64,000 nucleotides of DNA from Stictocephala bisonia (Eukaryota > Arthropoda > Insecta > Hemiptera > Membracidae), in contig JAQJVL010000797.1 in the NCBI GenBank assembly GCA_035578905.1, positions 186,001 through 250,000 on the forward strand, read 5' to 3'. The translations under genes were made by a program, and so were the position numbers. The notes beneath the pieces were generated by a model. It was not told the DNA's origin, searched no databases, and worked only from the letters and a program-made list of their open reading frames with translations. This document shows positions 1 through 11,564 of this stretch, piece by piece (position 1 is the first letter of the stretch; every line of letters starts with the position of its first letter).

Positions 1-1374
1 TCCTTGGCATTGAGATCACAGTGGGTTAGTAGGTAAATGGTTTACTGCTTTCCTCAAGGTTTAGCAACAAAACAGCAGTCGTAATGTTTATACATGCAGC
101 TGTGAGGCACAAACCTAACGTCTAAGGCCATGTTACTCCTTGGCATTGAGATCACAGTGGGTTAGTAGGTAAATGGTTTACTGCTTTCCTCAAGGTTTAG
201 CAACAAAACAGCAGTCGTAATGTTTATACATGCAGCTGTGAGGCACAAACCTAACGTCTAAGGCCATGTTACTCCTCGGCATTGAGATCACAGTGGGTTA
301 GTAGGTAAATAGTTTACTGCTTTCCTCAAGGTTTAACTACAAAACAGCAGTCGTAATGTTTATACATGTAGCTGTGAGGCACAAACCTAACGTACTAAAG
401 CCATGTTACTCCTTGGCATTGAGATCAGAGTGGGTTAGTAGGTAAATAGTTTACTGCTTTCCTCAAGGTTTAGCAACAAAACAGCAGTCGTAATGTTTAT
501 ACATGTAGCTGTGAAGCACAAACCTAACGTACTAAAGCCATGTTACTCCTTGGCATTGAGATCACAGTGGGTTAGTAGGTAAATGGTTTACTGCTTTTCT
601 CAAGGTTAAGCAACAAAACAGCAGTCGTAATATTTATACATGTGGCTCTGAGGCACAAACCTAACGTACTAAAGCCATGTTACTCCTTGGCATTGAGATC
701 ACAGTGGGTTAGTAGGTAAATGGTTTACTGCTTTCCTCAAGGTTTAGCAACAAAACAGCAGTCGTAATGTTTATACATGTAGCTGTGAGGCACAAACCTA
801 ACGTACTAAAGCCATGTTACTCCTTGGCATTGAGATCACAGTGGGTTAGTAGGTAAATGGTTTACTGCTTTTCTCAAGGTTTAGCAACAAAACAGCAGTC
901 GTAATGTTTATACATGTAGCTGTGAGGCACAAACCTAACGTACTAAAGCCATGTTACTCCTTGGCATTGAGATCACAGTGGGTTAGTAGGTAAATGGTTT
1001 ACTGCTTTTCTCAAGGTTTAACAACAAAAAAGCAGTCGTAATGTTCATACATGTAGCTGTGAGGCACAAACCTAACGTACTAAAGCCATGTTACTCCTTG
1101 GCATTGAGATCACAGTGGGTTAGTAGGTAAATGGTTTACTGCTTTCCTTAAGGTTTAGCAACAAAACAGCAGTCGTAATGTTTATACATGTAGCTGTGAG
1201 GCACAAACCTAACGTACTAGCCATGTTACTCCTTGGCATTGAGATCACAGTGGGTTAGTAGGTAAATGGTTTACTGCTTTCCTCAAGGTTTAGCAACAAA
1301 ACAGCAGTCGTAATGTTTATACATGTAGTTGTGAGGCACAAACCTAACGTGCTAAAGCCATGTTACTCCTTTGT
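1..1374. repeat. 137-bp tandem satellite (about 10 copies, truncated by the window edge)
   Basis: Head-to-tail units begin near 1, 137, 273 and 410, a period of 136-137 bp. Each unit opens with TCCTTGGCATTGAG and carries GGGTTAGTAGGTAAATGG and CAGCAGTCGTAATG. Copies differ by few substitutions; the first two have a variant junction (GTCTAAGGCC) against GTACTAAAGCC in later ones, showing subfamily turnover. The array starts before the window. No ORF is maintained. Confidence 0.97.
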
Positions 1375-2339
1375 ATTCTCTTTTAGTAGGTGCAGTTTTC
1401 TCTTACGCTCATTCTGACTAAGATACATAAAAATTAATGTTTTATTCATGAAAAATGTTTAAGGTAACTCCACGATAGATAATGAACACGATTCCTACAT
1501 GCACTTAACACTTATTTTAGATTGCCTTTCCTAGATAGTTATTTGCCATACATCAATAAAGCTGTTGAATACGTTATTGATAAATGTATTCTTTAAATAT
1601 CGTACAACATATAAACAAATTAATAATTAAGTAAAACGTTAAGGTCTGATAACTTTATTCAATCTTTGTTTGTCATAATAAACAAAACATTTGGCGTATA
1701 AAATATTTAGTAATTTGATTTATCGTGTTCGGTATTCAGAGAATACTTACATCAATAACTTATATAAAACGTTAATCATAATATTATTTGTGTAAATACT
1801 ACCACACTCATTGGTAATTAAAAATGTAACCAATTTAAATCATGTAACTTATTTCAAATGAAATAACCAATAACTGTACATGCTCGTTAATAATTGCGTA
1901 GTACATTTCAATGTCAGATAAGATACAAAATATCTGATAACAAGTAATGGAAAACTAAAAAGCAATAATAATTTTATGGTGTACGAATTGTGTGCACTAT
2001 TCAAATAAGATAAATCTATTTACTAATTTACCTTGTTATGTTAAAATGTGTACATTTCCTAATAGTAAATTTTTATGTTGGTTCAATAATATGCTTCCTA
2101 GACAAAAAGAGGCCAACATGTGCTATTATTTGAAATCTACACATATAAATTTAATAGTTTTCTCCCATTATGAATATTGATGTATACTAAATTTAAATGT
2201 ATTTTTATATAACAAGACCAGGTGATCTAGGATATCAACACATGATAGAGTTGTAAATATGTCGTAAATCAATCTACTGCACAATACTGTGTGGTTTATT
2301 TATTAAAAATATTAATTGTTTAACTTAACATTGCTTTCC
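1375..2339. other. AT-rich spacer, no gene recognised
   Basis: Unique-looking AT-rich sequence with stops in all frames. The only ORF (62 codons at 1992-2180) has no protein-like features. Confidence 0.6.
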
Positions 2340-2403
2340 AACTGACGTCCATCAACTCAAGTGAACGTATAGTTTTGGAGATACAGTTATGAGTGGTAAA
2401 TGG

Positions 2404-2446
<43 letters not shown>

Positions 2447-3482
2447 TATATATATAATCTATATATATATATATTTAAAAATTTTCCGATTGAAATCAGT
2501 TTGTTTCTCAGATAAAAAAAGTTTCAAAGGCTATACGAATCTATAAGTCTACTTTTAGAGGGCACAAATTACTGTAGTTGACTATGAATCGTTAAAATAT
2601 CGGGTTTCTCGCCATATTTATCCATGTCCTGTGAACTGGCTATGCATTTGGTCACATGAAACTGCAAATAGTCCGATTAAAATCAGTTTAAGTCTACTTC
2701 TAGAGGGCACAAAGTATTATATATGACTCTGAATCAATAAAATATTGTGATTCTCGCCATGATTAGCCATATACTATGGCTATGCACACTTTAAAACTAA
2801 ATTGTTAATTTTCCGATTGAAAACAGTTTGTTCTCCTAGATAACAAAGGTTCATAGCATAGAAAAATCTGCAAGTTTACTGTTAGAGGGCGCAAAGTACG
2901 GTAATTGACTCTGAATCAGTGAAATATCGTGTTTCTAGTCATGTTTAGCCATATCCTATGGCATCCTATAAATATGTTCAGATTTAATTGTATATTTTCC
3001 CATTGATACAGTTTGTTCTCCTAGATATCAAAGTTTCATAGTCTAGAAAAATCTGTAAGTCTACTCTTAGAGGCCGTAAATTAACCAATTTGATTTAAAT
3101 GCACAAATTGAAAATATACCTAAGGATGATGGAGGTGAGATAGAGCAAAAAGTCATAGGGCAAAAGTTGTAGACTGTCTCTTATTAGTAACAGTAAATGA
3201 TGTTAGTTGTGCTGTAGAACCGTTCATTTAGCAGCTACAGTCCAAATAGAGAAACGCTGTTTTTGGAATTTAAAATTGTTTGCACTAAAAAAGTGCAAAA
3301 AATTTTCTACGATTTACCATCTTCGATTTACTACGAATTTTTTAAAATCCCTTCTTATTGCATATTTGCAACATAAGACCTTTGAATTTACAAAATTTCA
3401 GTCTCGTAGGCATAGTACTGTATTAGTTACTGCGATGAGTGAGTATATCAGTGATATTTGCCTTTTATAGGTATAGATATCT
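2340..3482 (+). repeat. Dispersed repeat, copy 1 (about 1.1 kb, with internal degenerate tandem units)
   Basis: Matches 40183-41180 throughout in the same orientation. Both begin with GAACGTATAG/GGACGTATAG and GAGT.GTAAATGGATT, followed by a TA-rich run. Three to five diverged units of roughly 150-190 bp follow, each with TTTTCCGATTGAAA, AAGTCTACT.TTAGAGG, GACTCTGAATCA and TGGCTATGCA. Both then share a non-tandem 370-bp tail (AAGGATGATGGAGGTGAGAT through TTTGCCTTTTATAGGTATA). No coding capacity is seen. It is probably a non-autonomous transposable element of unknown class. Confidence 0.8.
2401..2474. repeat. TA microsatellite
   Basis: Runs of AT dinucleotides interrupted by TCTATATATA and ATCTATAT, inside copy 1 of the dispersed repeat. 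The corresponding point in copy 2 has only TATATAT, so the expansion is copy-specific. Confidence 0.9.
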
Positions 3483-4049
3483 CAAGTTAGCTTAAAGTAT
3501 TTAAATGTTGTGACTTAGTGAGTTGAGAACATAAACAAACAGTGAGTCAAATGCCTCGTGGGTATTGTAGAAGGTATTGGGTATGCATGCAACGTCAATT
3601 TGCATAACTACCCTTTCGTGGCACATTTCTGACTGCATGTGCTCAGAACAAGGAAAGTAAAGGTCACATGAACCCAACTACAAATTTAACATTAAAATAT
3701 GCTCGGTCAGTATGATACAGATCTAAAAGTCAAAATATAAAATTAATGTTAACTACATTACTAAAAATTTAAAGATGTTACCATACCAATACCTAAGTAT
3801 TGACCGAAACTATTTTATATCATTTTAAAAAATAACAAAATTATACCGACAAAAATACAAAATACTTCAAGTTCATGTCATATAATATAAAATATTGTAT
3901 TATTGTAAAATATATCTTGATTAAAATTCATAAAGTGCTAATTTTGTAACTATCTAATTTAAGTACCACTGATGGATGGGAGCATGAGTAAATACTACTG
4001 TAAGTGTATAGGGGTGGGTTAATACCTCTATTAACCCATCAGGAAATCA
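3483..4049. other. AT-rich spacer
   Basis: No ORF or RNA gene recognised. GGGTTAATACCTCTATTAACCC near 4017 is a short inverted repeat just before the next array. Confidence 0.55.
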
Positions 4050-4730
4050 GGAAACGTATGACCAAATCAACAGTGGCCAAAACTTACTCTAGCTAATTGG
4101 TAGAGAGTACTAAATCATCCTAACTTCACCTTAAACGTATGACCAAATCAACAGTGGCCAAAACTTACTCTAGCTAATTGGTAGAGACTACTAAATCATC
4201 CTAACTTCACCTTAAACGTATGACCAAATCAACAGTGGCCAAAACTTACTCTAGCTAATTGGTAGAGAGTACTAAATCATCCTAACTTCACCTTAAACAT
4301 TATTAAGTTTTGTCTATGCTTACTTCATCAGGAAACGTATGACCAGATCAACAGTGGCCAAAACGTACTCTAGCTAATTGGTAGAGAGTACTAAATCATC
4401 CTAACTTCACCTTAAACGTATGACCAAATCAACAGTGGCCAAAACTTACTCTTGCTAATTGGTAGAGAGTACTAAATCATCCTAACTTCACCTTAAACAT
4501 TATTAAGTTTTGTCTATGCTTACTTCATCAGGAAACGTATGACCAGATCAACAGTGGTCAAAACTTACTCTAGCTAATTGGTAGAGAGTACTAAATCATC
4601 CTAACTTCACCTTAAACGTATGACCAAATCAACAGTGGCCAAAACTTACTCTAGCTAATTGGTAGAGAGTACTAAATCATCCTAACTTCACCTTAAACAT
4701 TATTAAGTTTTGTCTATGCTTACTTCATAT
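4050..4730. repeat. Composite tandem repeat: 81-bp units in a 200-bp higher-order unit
   Basis: 81-bp units starting AAACGTATGACC occur at 4052, 4133, 4214, 4333, 4414, 4533 and 4614. A 38-bp segment (AAACATTATTAAGTTTTG, then TATGCTTACTTCATCAGG) interrupts at 4295, 4495 and 4695. From 4133 on, the order 81+81+38 repeats as a 200-bp higher-order unit. The first AAACG after each 38-bp segment carries GACCAGATC instead of GACCAAATC, confirming that amplification used the 200-bp block. Confidence 0.95.
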
Positions 4731-5519
4731 CTATTGGGTAGATATCAGACGATTTCTTTGATTGGTGTTGGGAGGCCTCATGGAGATTGACTGCACCATA
4801 CTGGGGCATTTTCTCTTAACCATGTACTTAGATGGTAAATTCTATCTTTACCTTTAAATATTTATTCCAATACAGTTTGTTATGCACATGGAACTACTGC
4901 CATTTTTGTGGTCCCCATATAAATGCTCTTGAAGTTAGAATGAATGAGGCGTACATCAATATAAACAAGTGGTTTTAATCTAATTGTATACAGTTAATTG
5001 AAGATAGGACAACAATCATGCTATTATCCCCTCATTCCCATGAATGTGGTTTCTTCGGTTAAATGTTAACATACCCTTGCATTTATATTTATTCAGCCTT
5101 GTTTTTGTCCATAAAAATATTAATCCATTTCAAAATTCACAGTTAAATAGTTCTTGTAGTTCACTGAGAAACAACTATAATATAAAAATTCCATCTTACA
5201 AAAAAATTTTAAACATCATATAATTTTTAATGGCAATTCACTGTTTAATTCACTCCACCTATCAATTAAAGCAGAAAAGGACCATATTCAGTTTGGAAGA
5301 TTGGTCATGAAACTATTATTGAAAGAATTATTTGATATCGTTAAATATTTTGTTTCTTTTAGTTATGTTCAATATTTTGTTGAGTGATAATTAATGGGTA
5401 ATTTATCATGATATGACTATGACTTGTTTGGTTCAAAAGAAGAACTTATTAACTTTAGGTTTAGACGCTATTATGACATTTTTTAGTTGTAATAATAAAG
5501 ATATTTCAGTTCTGAGATC
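4731..5519. other. AT-rich spacer
   Basis: No gene recognised. A short stretch around 4740-4930 is less AT-rich but has no ORF. Confidence 0.5.
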
Positions 5520-6110
5520 GGGTTGAATGGTATCAGACCATCAGTATGCTTTGCTGCTAGGTTTTACTGTGGATGAACGTCTGAATTGGTTAAAGCATGT
5601 ATGTGGGGAGCATGTACGTCAAAGCATAGATTGGGCCTGTGGGAAAAATGTTCATCTATTATTTTTGTGTTTAGAATACATCTGTGGTCTCTGGAGATCC
5701 AGCTTCAGGTATGTAAGGCCTGTGTTCATAGCCGACCTACGTATGGATTTTTTTTTTTTTTTGGCTCGTCTAGTGACATCTCAGGAGTTTTCAGGTTCTA
5801 GAAGAGAATTGTTGGAATTATACGTACTGTAAATTCTAAACACCACCGCAAATATCTTTTCCAAGAACTTGATATTCTGATTTTACCGGGTATTTATATC
5901 CTTGAAGCTTGTCAATCTTTAAAACAAATAATAACTCATTCATAGAGAACTAATCTGGTCACTTGTAAAACACTCGGAACAGGAACATTATAACGTACCC
6001 AATTCACAGGCTTACACTTAGAGAGAAAAGTCTCCATTATTCTGCTTTAAGAAAAAATCCATTGATAGCTCAATAATGATATTATATTTATTTCCGTGAC
6101 AATTTCAGTA
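5520..6110 (+). pseudogene. Non-LTR retrotransposon remnant: C-terminal end of a reverse transcriptase ORF
   Basis: The plus strand shows, in shifting frames, LGFTVDERLNWLKHV (5557-5604), like the FLGV.iDe.LnW..H block after the RT palm. Next is TVNSKHHRKYLFQELDIL with LPGIYILEA (near 5827-5913), which matches the LINE block CR..F..L.ILTLPs.YI.E. Frameshifts and stops break it, and a T12 run near 5749 interrupts the first frame. This is a dead fragment of a CR1/Jockey-like element with no RT catalytic core present. A 101-codon ORF at 5527-5832 is part of it, not a separate gene. Confidence 0.7.
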
Positions 6111-6139
6111 TAATTGTGTTGGTAAACGTCAAGCTTAAT

Positions 6140-7420
6140 GTTAACGTTAAAATGTTGCTTTCACACTTACAAACAAAGACCCTTTCAAACATACATTTAT
6201 TACATTCACTCTCTCATTCATTCGAATTTTTCCAACTCTCACCCTACGTCAGTCATACGCTTCTGTGATCTCCCAGTCCTGTGCCATAAACTTACTGTAC
6301 TGTACTGTAAAATGCTTGTGCAACCAGTAATTTTTTTCAGACGAGTTTTAAATGCCTTCAGCACTGGGAGCACTGTTAATTGAATTTGGCAGTCTGTTGA
6401 TAAATTGAACTCCAGCCTGTGAAGGCAATTGTTTAAAAATCCTCGTCCTGTGCCTTCCAGTGTGGTAATTTTCCCTGCTTCTTGTTTCATAAGAGTGAAG
6501 ATTGCTACCTCTTATGTGTTCGAATTTGTATTAAAAAAAGGCATGTTTCTAAAATATAGAGGCAGGGTAGTGTCAACAATTTCAAGTTTTTGAATGCTGG
6601 TCTACACGAGCCTCTCTGGTGAAGCTTTGCTATTACTCGAATTGCTTTATTTTAAGGATGAACACCCTTGAAAATTTTGACTTTGAATTACCTCCTCACA
6701 GTGTCAAACCGTATGAGAGGTGTGGATAAATTATTCCATAATATGCCGTCATCAGTATCTGAGTTAGGCAATATTTGGCGAGCTGCCTCAAAACATAAAT
6801 TCCTTTTGATAATTTAGAACGCTATCTACATGACAATCCCAAGTCAACCCTCGATCAAGGTTTATTCCAAGGAATTTAGTCGAGTAGACTTCTTCAATTT
6901 CAGTATCATCCAGCATGACTGTAAGACTATGATCTGGATCGGTTTGTCGCAAACATAATTGAACGTATGTTGTTTTCGACAAATTCGTTTTGAATTGAGC
7001 TCGTTGAATTGTTGAACTGAGCTCCCAAAATGTCACATTTTCGAGTTCACCGATTGATTTTGCAACAAAAGAGAGAGTTGTGTCATTGGCGTACTTGGTG
7101 ACTTGCCCGTTGTGTACCGATGAACCAACATCATTACTTCGATCATGAAGAGGAGCGGGCCAAATATGGAACCCTGGGGACCCATAGTTCAGTCCCACCT
7201 CCTTCGATAGAACGTCTGAAATACTTACAAATTGTTTTCTATCACTGAGATACGACTTGATCCACTTGATGAGGCATTAATTAGCGTTCCTCGTATCACA
7301 CACAAATCCAGTTTATGAATCAGGGTGCTATGTCGAACACAGTCGAAAGCTTTAGATAAGTCTAAAAATACACACAATGTACTCTTTTGACTTTCCATAC
7401 TCCTCAAATGTATTCATGTT
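6140..7420 (-). pseudogene. Non-LTR retrotransposon remnant with degenerate reverse transcriptase
   Basis: Read on the minus strand from 7407, FLDLSKAFDCVRHSTLIHKL is the RT motif with the first catalytic Asp. After a frameshift, KYANDTTLSFV (around 7075-7095) stands where YADD should be, so the second Asp pair is damaged (YAND). FLGINLDRGLTWDCHVD follows. The C-terminal part (6239-6490) has LPVLKAFKTRLKK, typical of the end of these ORFs. The element lacks its endonuclease region and 5' end. Its 3' flank carries AATGAGAGAGTGAATGTAA (minus strand, near 6205-6225), which also occurs in the LINE fragment near 55270. Inactive. Confidence 0.85.
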
Positions 7421-8717
7421 ACAAGTTAAATGTAATTTTATTATAAAGCACCTATACTTGGTAGATGAATTCCTGTCTGGGTGTACTGCCTAGAAATGTG
7501 GTAAACCATTTTAATTATAATTTGATTTATTTAATGGAACATGTGTTATTAACGAAATAAAAGAGTTCTGATTCTGACCACTTAAATAAACATTTCCTAT
7601 ATTATCACCTCATATATATCCTATGAAAACGACTATTGTGTTTTACATGCATCATATACTTAACACTGAAGTTGCATTGATAGAGTCTGCAGGCATTTAA
7701 TATTAGAAAACCCTTTGCCTGTACAAAATTCCATAAATTATTTTGTACCTAGTTATATTCATATCATAGTTCCCATTTGGTTTCTTAGTTAACCTACAAA
7801 ATGTAATATAATTAACTTGAGATGCGGATATTTTGAGAGGATAGATAAGCTTTCCGGTCATCTGTCTGGGATCACTCACAGAACAATATTGATTGTTCCC
7901 ACCTGACGAAAAATTGTAACTTAAGGCGTAAAAAATAAAAATTAAAATGTTCCTAGAAGAAATCGAATTTTTTAAACTTGTCTTACTCACTTACCCATAT
8001 GTTCTAGTCGTAGAGAGAAATTACGTCCGTAGTAAGAATTCCTAATATTCTCAAAATTAAGCTTTTATGCCTACAAATGGTCTCCATATTTTATAAATCA
8101 ATAATATGTTGATGGTAGGGAATTTTCAAAAGCTTGTTTATTTATTTTTCTAATAAACGTATTATAGAAATAAAAATAATATTATAGAATCCATACGATG
8201 ATTTGTATAATCATTTATACCCATTATTACATTGTCTTGACGTTATTTGGAGTTTTTGGCTGATGGCACACTAAATTTCAAAATGGTTCCAAATTAGTTT
8301 AGTAGAACTTAGAATATTCATGTCTACAAACGCGTATGAACTCTTGAAATCAGTTTTTCAGTGAGCACCAAAGTTTACCCATGACGCTTTCCTGTATTAT
8401 ATGATTTAAAAAGAACTTTGTCCGATATGTTATCTATAGTTTTTTATACGAAATATTTGACCAAAGTATAAGGAAAAGTATTTGATGAGTTTCACTAAAC
8501 TAAGGACATTATTTATTGTAGTATTATTGTAAATAATATTCAATTTAACCAGCTATATCTCATAAGCTAACCGACCGAATGTCACGTTATTAGTTTCAAA
8601 TTACTCTATTTTTTAGTTATTACGTACAACAAATGTTCATCAAACTTAACAGTGTATGTAGACGGTAGTAAAATTATCATAATTTATCTGTGCTTCACCT
8701 CCAATTATTTACTATAG
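7421..8717. other. AT-rich spacer
   Basis: No gene recognised. A 95-codon minus-strand ORF at 7703-7990 has no features I can assign and is probably chance. Confidence 0.5.
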
Positions 8718-10620
8718 CTACAGTGTTACTACCCAAACCGCCCACCTATACACGTACAGTGTTACTGACCCATTTTCCCACCCATACATGTATAGTGGTA
8801 TTGGTCCAGCCACCCACCCATACATGTACAGTGGTATTGTTCCACTCACCCACCCACCCATACACGTACAGTGGTATTGGGTCCAACCACCCACCCATAT
8901 ATGTACAGTTGTATTGGTCCACTCACCCACCCACCCATACATGTATAGTGGTATTGGTCCAACCACCCACCCATACATGTACAGTGGTATTGGTCCACTC
9001 AACCACCCACCCCTACACGTACAGTGGTATTGGTCCAACCACCCACCCATACATGTACAGTGGTATTGGTCCAACCACCCACCCATACATGTACAGTGGT
9101 ATTGGTCCACTCACCTACCCACCCATACATGTACAGTGGTATTGTTCCACTCACCCACCCACCCATACACGTACAGTGGTATTGGGTCCAACCAACCACC
9201 CATATATGTACAGTTGTATTGGTCCACTCACCCACCCACCCATACATGTATAGTGGTATAGGTCCAGCCACCCACCCATACATGTACAGTGGTATTGTTC
9301 CACTAACCCACCCACCCATACACGTACAGTGGTATTGGGTCCAACCACCCACCCATATATGTACAGTTGTATTGGTCCACTCACCCACCCACCCATACAT
9401 GTATAGTGGTATTGGTCCAACCACCCACCCATACATGTACAGTGGTATTGGTCCACTCAACCACCCACCCATACACGTACAGTGGTATTGGTCCAACCAC
9501 CCACCCATACATGTACAGTGGTATTGGTCCAACCACCCACCCATACATGTACAGTGGTATTGGTCCACTCACCTACCCACCTATACATGTACAGTGGTAT
9601 TGTTCCACTCACCCACCCACCCATACACGTACAGTGGTATTGGGTCCAACCACCCACCCATATATGTACAGTTGTATTGGTCCACTCACCCACCCACCCA
9701 TACATGTATAGTGGTATTGGTCCAACCACCCACCCATACATGTACAGTGGTATTGGTCCACTCAACCACCCACCCATACACGTACAGTGGTATTGGTCCA
9801 ACCACCCACCCATACATGTACAGTGGTATTGGTCCAACCACCCACCCATACATGTACAGTGGTATTGGTCCACTCACCTACCTACCCATACATGTACAGT
9901 GGTATTGGTCCAACCACCCACCCATACATGTACAGTTGTATTGGTCCACTCACCCACCCACCCATACATGTACAGTGGTATTGGTCCAACCACCCAACCA
10001 TACATGTACAGTTGTATTGGTCCACTCACCCACCCACCCATACACGTACAGTGGTATTGGGTCCAACCACCCACCCATACATGTACAGTGGTATTGGTCC
10101 AACCACCCACCCATACATGTACAGTGGTATTGGTCCACTCACCCACCCACCCATACATGTACAGTGGTATTGGTCCAACCACCCAACCATACATGTACAG
10201 TTGTATTGGTCCACTCACCCACCCACCCATACACGTACAGTGGTATTGGTCCAACCACCCACCCATACATGTACAGTTGTATTGGTCCACTCACCCACCC
10301 ACCCATACACGTAAAGTGGTATTGGTCCAACCACCCACCCATACATGTACAGTGGTATTGGTCCAACCACCCACCCATACATGTACAGTGGTATTGGTCC
10401 ACTCACCCACCCACCCATACACGTACAGTGGTATTGGTCCAACCACCCACCCATACATGTACAGTTGTATTGGTCCACTCACCCACCCACCCATACACGT
10501 ACAGTGGTATTGGTTCAACCACCCACCCATACATGTACAGTGGTATTGGTCCAACCACCCACCCATACATGTACAGTGGTATTGGTCCACTCACCCACCC
10601 ACCCACATATACATAGTGGT
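8718..10620. repeat. C-rich minisatellite, 36/40-bp units in higher-order blocks (about 50 units)
   Basis: Units share ACCCATACATGTACAGTGG followed by TATTGGTCCA and differ by ending in ACCACCC (36 bp) or CTCACCCACCC (40 bp). Variants with ACACGTACA, TATATGTACAGTTG or an extra G form recurrent patterns. These include a 305-bp higher-order unit in the centre and a 76-bp (36+40) one toward the right. The left edge (8718-8790) is the most degenerate. Long ORFs on both strands (up to 530 codons) are by-products of the periodicity. The minus strand has GGGTGGGTGGG tracts. Confidence 0.97.
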
Positions 10621-11564
10621 ATTGTACAACAGTATTCCTTACCACGTAATGTTTATAAGAAAAATAAATAAACAATATTTTTAAAACAATTGATACGGTC
10701 TCCAATCTAAACTACTACGAACATGTCGACAACATTTAGAAGATTAAGTGCTCTAGTAAACAACAATTTGACATAATTAAGACAATTTTTTTACTAGTAA
10801 TGATTATCTTAACCTCTACCCAACAACAATAGTAAGTATAATACCTGCAAACGATCAAATTAACCAATTAACAAATTTTATCTCTGCATATGCTTACAAT
10901 TCATTGTGTACTCTTTTTACATTTTGATAAGGTTTTCTGTTCTTATATATATATATATATAACACGAAGGTTATATATATAAGAAAATGGTCCAAAAAAG
11001 TTAGAAGAAATAGTGTTTCTTCCTAATTATTTTGTTATATAATCAAGAAATAGGAAGAACTATAGTTATTTGTAATGTATATTAATTACAATAAGTGAGT
11101 AAAATTGATAAGCACTTGAATACAGGTATATTGTTTTATAGTATATCATTAATCTTAGAAATAATGTAGAAAATTAAATAACGTTCCTATATATAAATAT
11201 ATGTTTATATTTTTTCACTGTAATTATTATTTTATAAAGTTTAATTTTATTAGTTTTAGTGTTTTCTTGCATCCCTAGGATATAGACCATTATGACACTG
11301 TTTAAGAGATACTAGGTTTGTTAGTTTTAAAGACAATATGCATTGGTTTGTTTAATAAGCCCTGGGCTGCGTACTGAATATACAATTATGAAACACAGAA
11401 TTGAATCAAACTGAGAATCAATACACAACATTTTTGTAAGGATTCATATGCCTTTTGTGTGTCAAACTCTGTTTAATTAAACTAGTTATCTGTATTCTAT
11501 TAAAGTGGTGTAGTGATCCTAACGTAGTGTAGTAGGTGTAGTTATGATCATTATTGTGTAGATA
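10621..11564. other. AT-rich spacer
   Basis: No gene recognised. A short TA run lies at 10943-10962, and TATATATATAACACGAAGGTTATATATATA nearby (about 10945-10981) can fold into a hairpin. Confidence 0.5.

Noticed and set aside
5527..5832. 101-codon ORF as an independent gene
   Set aside because: Its first part is a LINE RT C-terminal block and the remainder runs over a poly(T) tract; the real homology continues in another frame.
8690..10705. Many overlapping long ORFs on both strands (up to 530 codons) over the 36/40-bp minisatellite
   Set aside because: They arise from tandem units lacking stops; the same repeat is open in several frames at once, changes frame with unit type and has no protein features.
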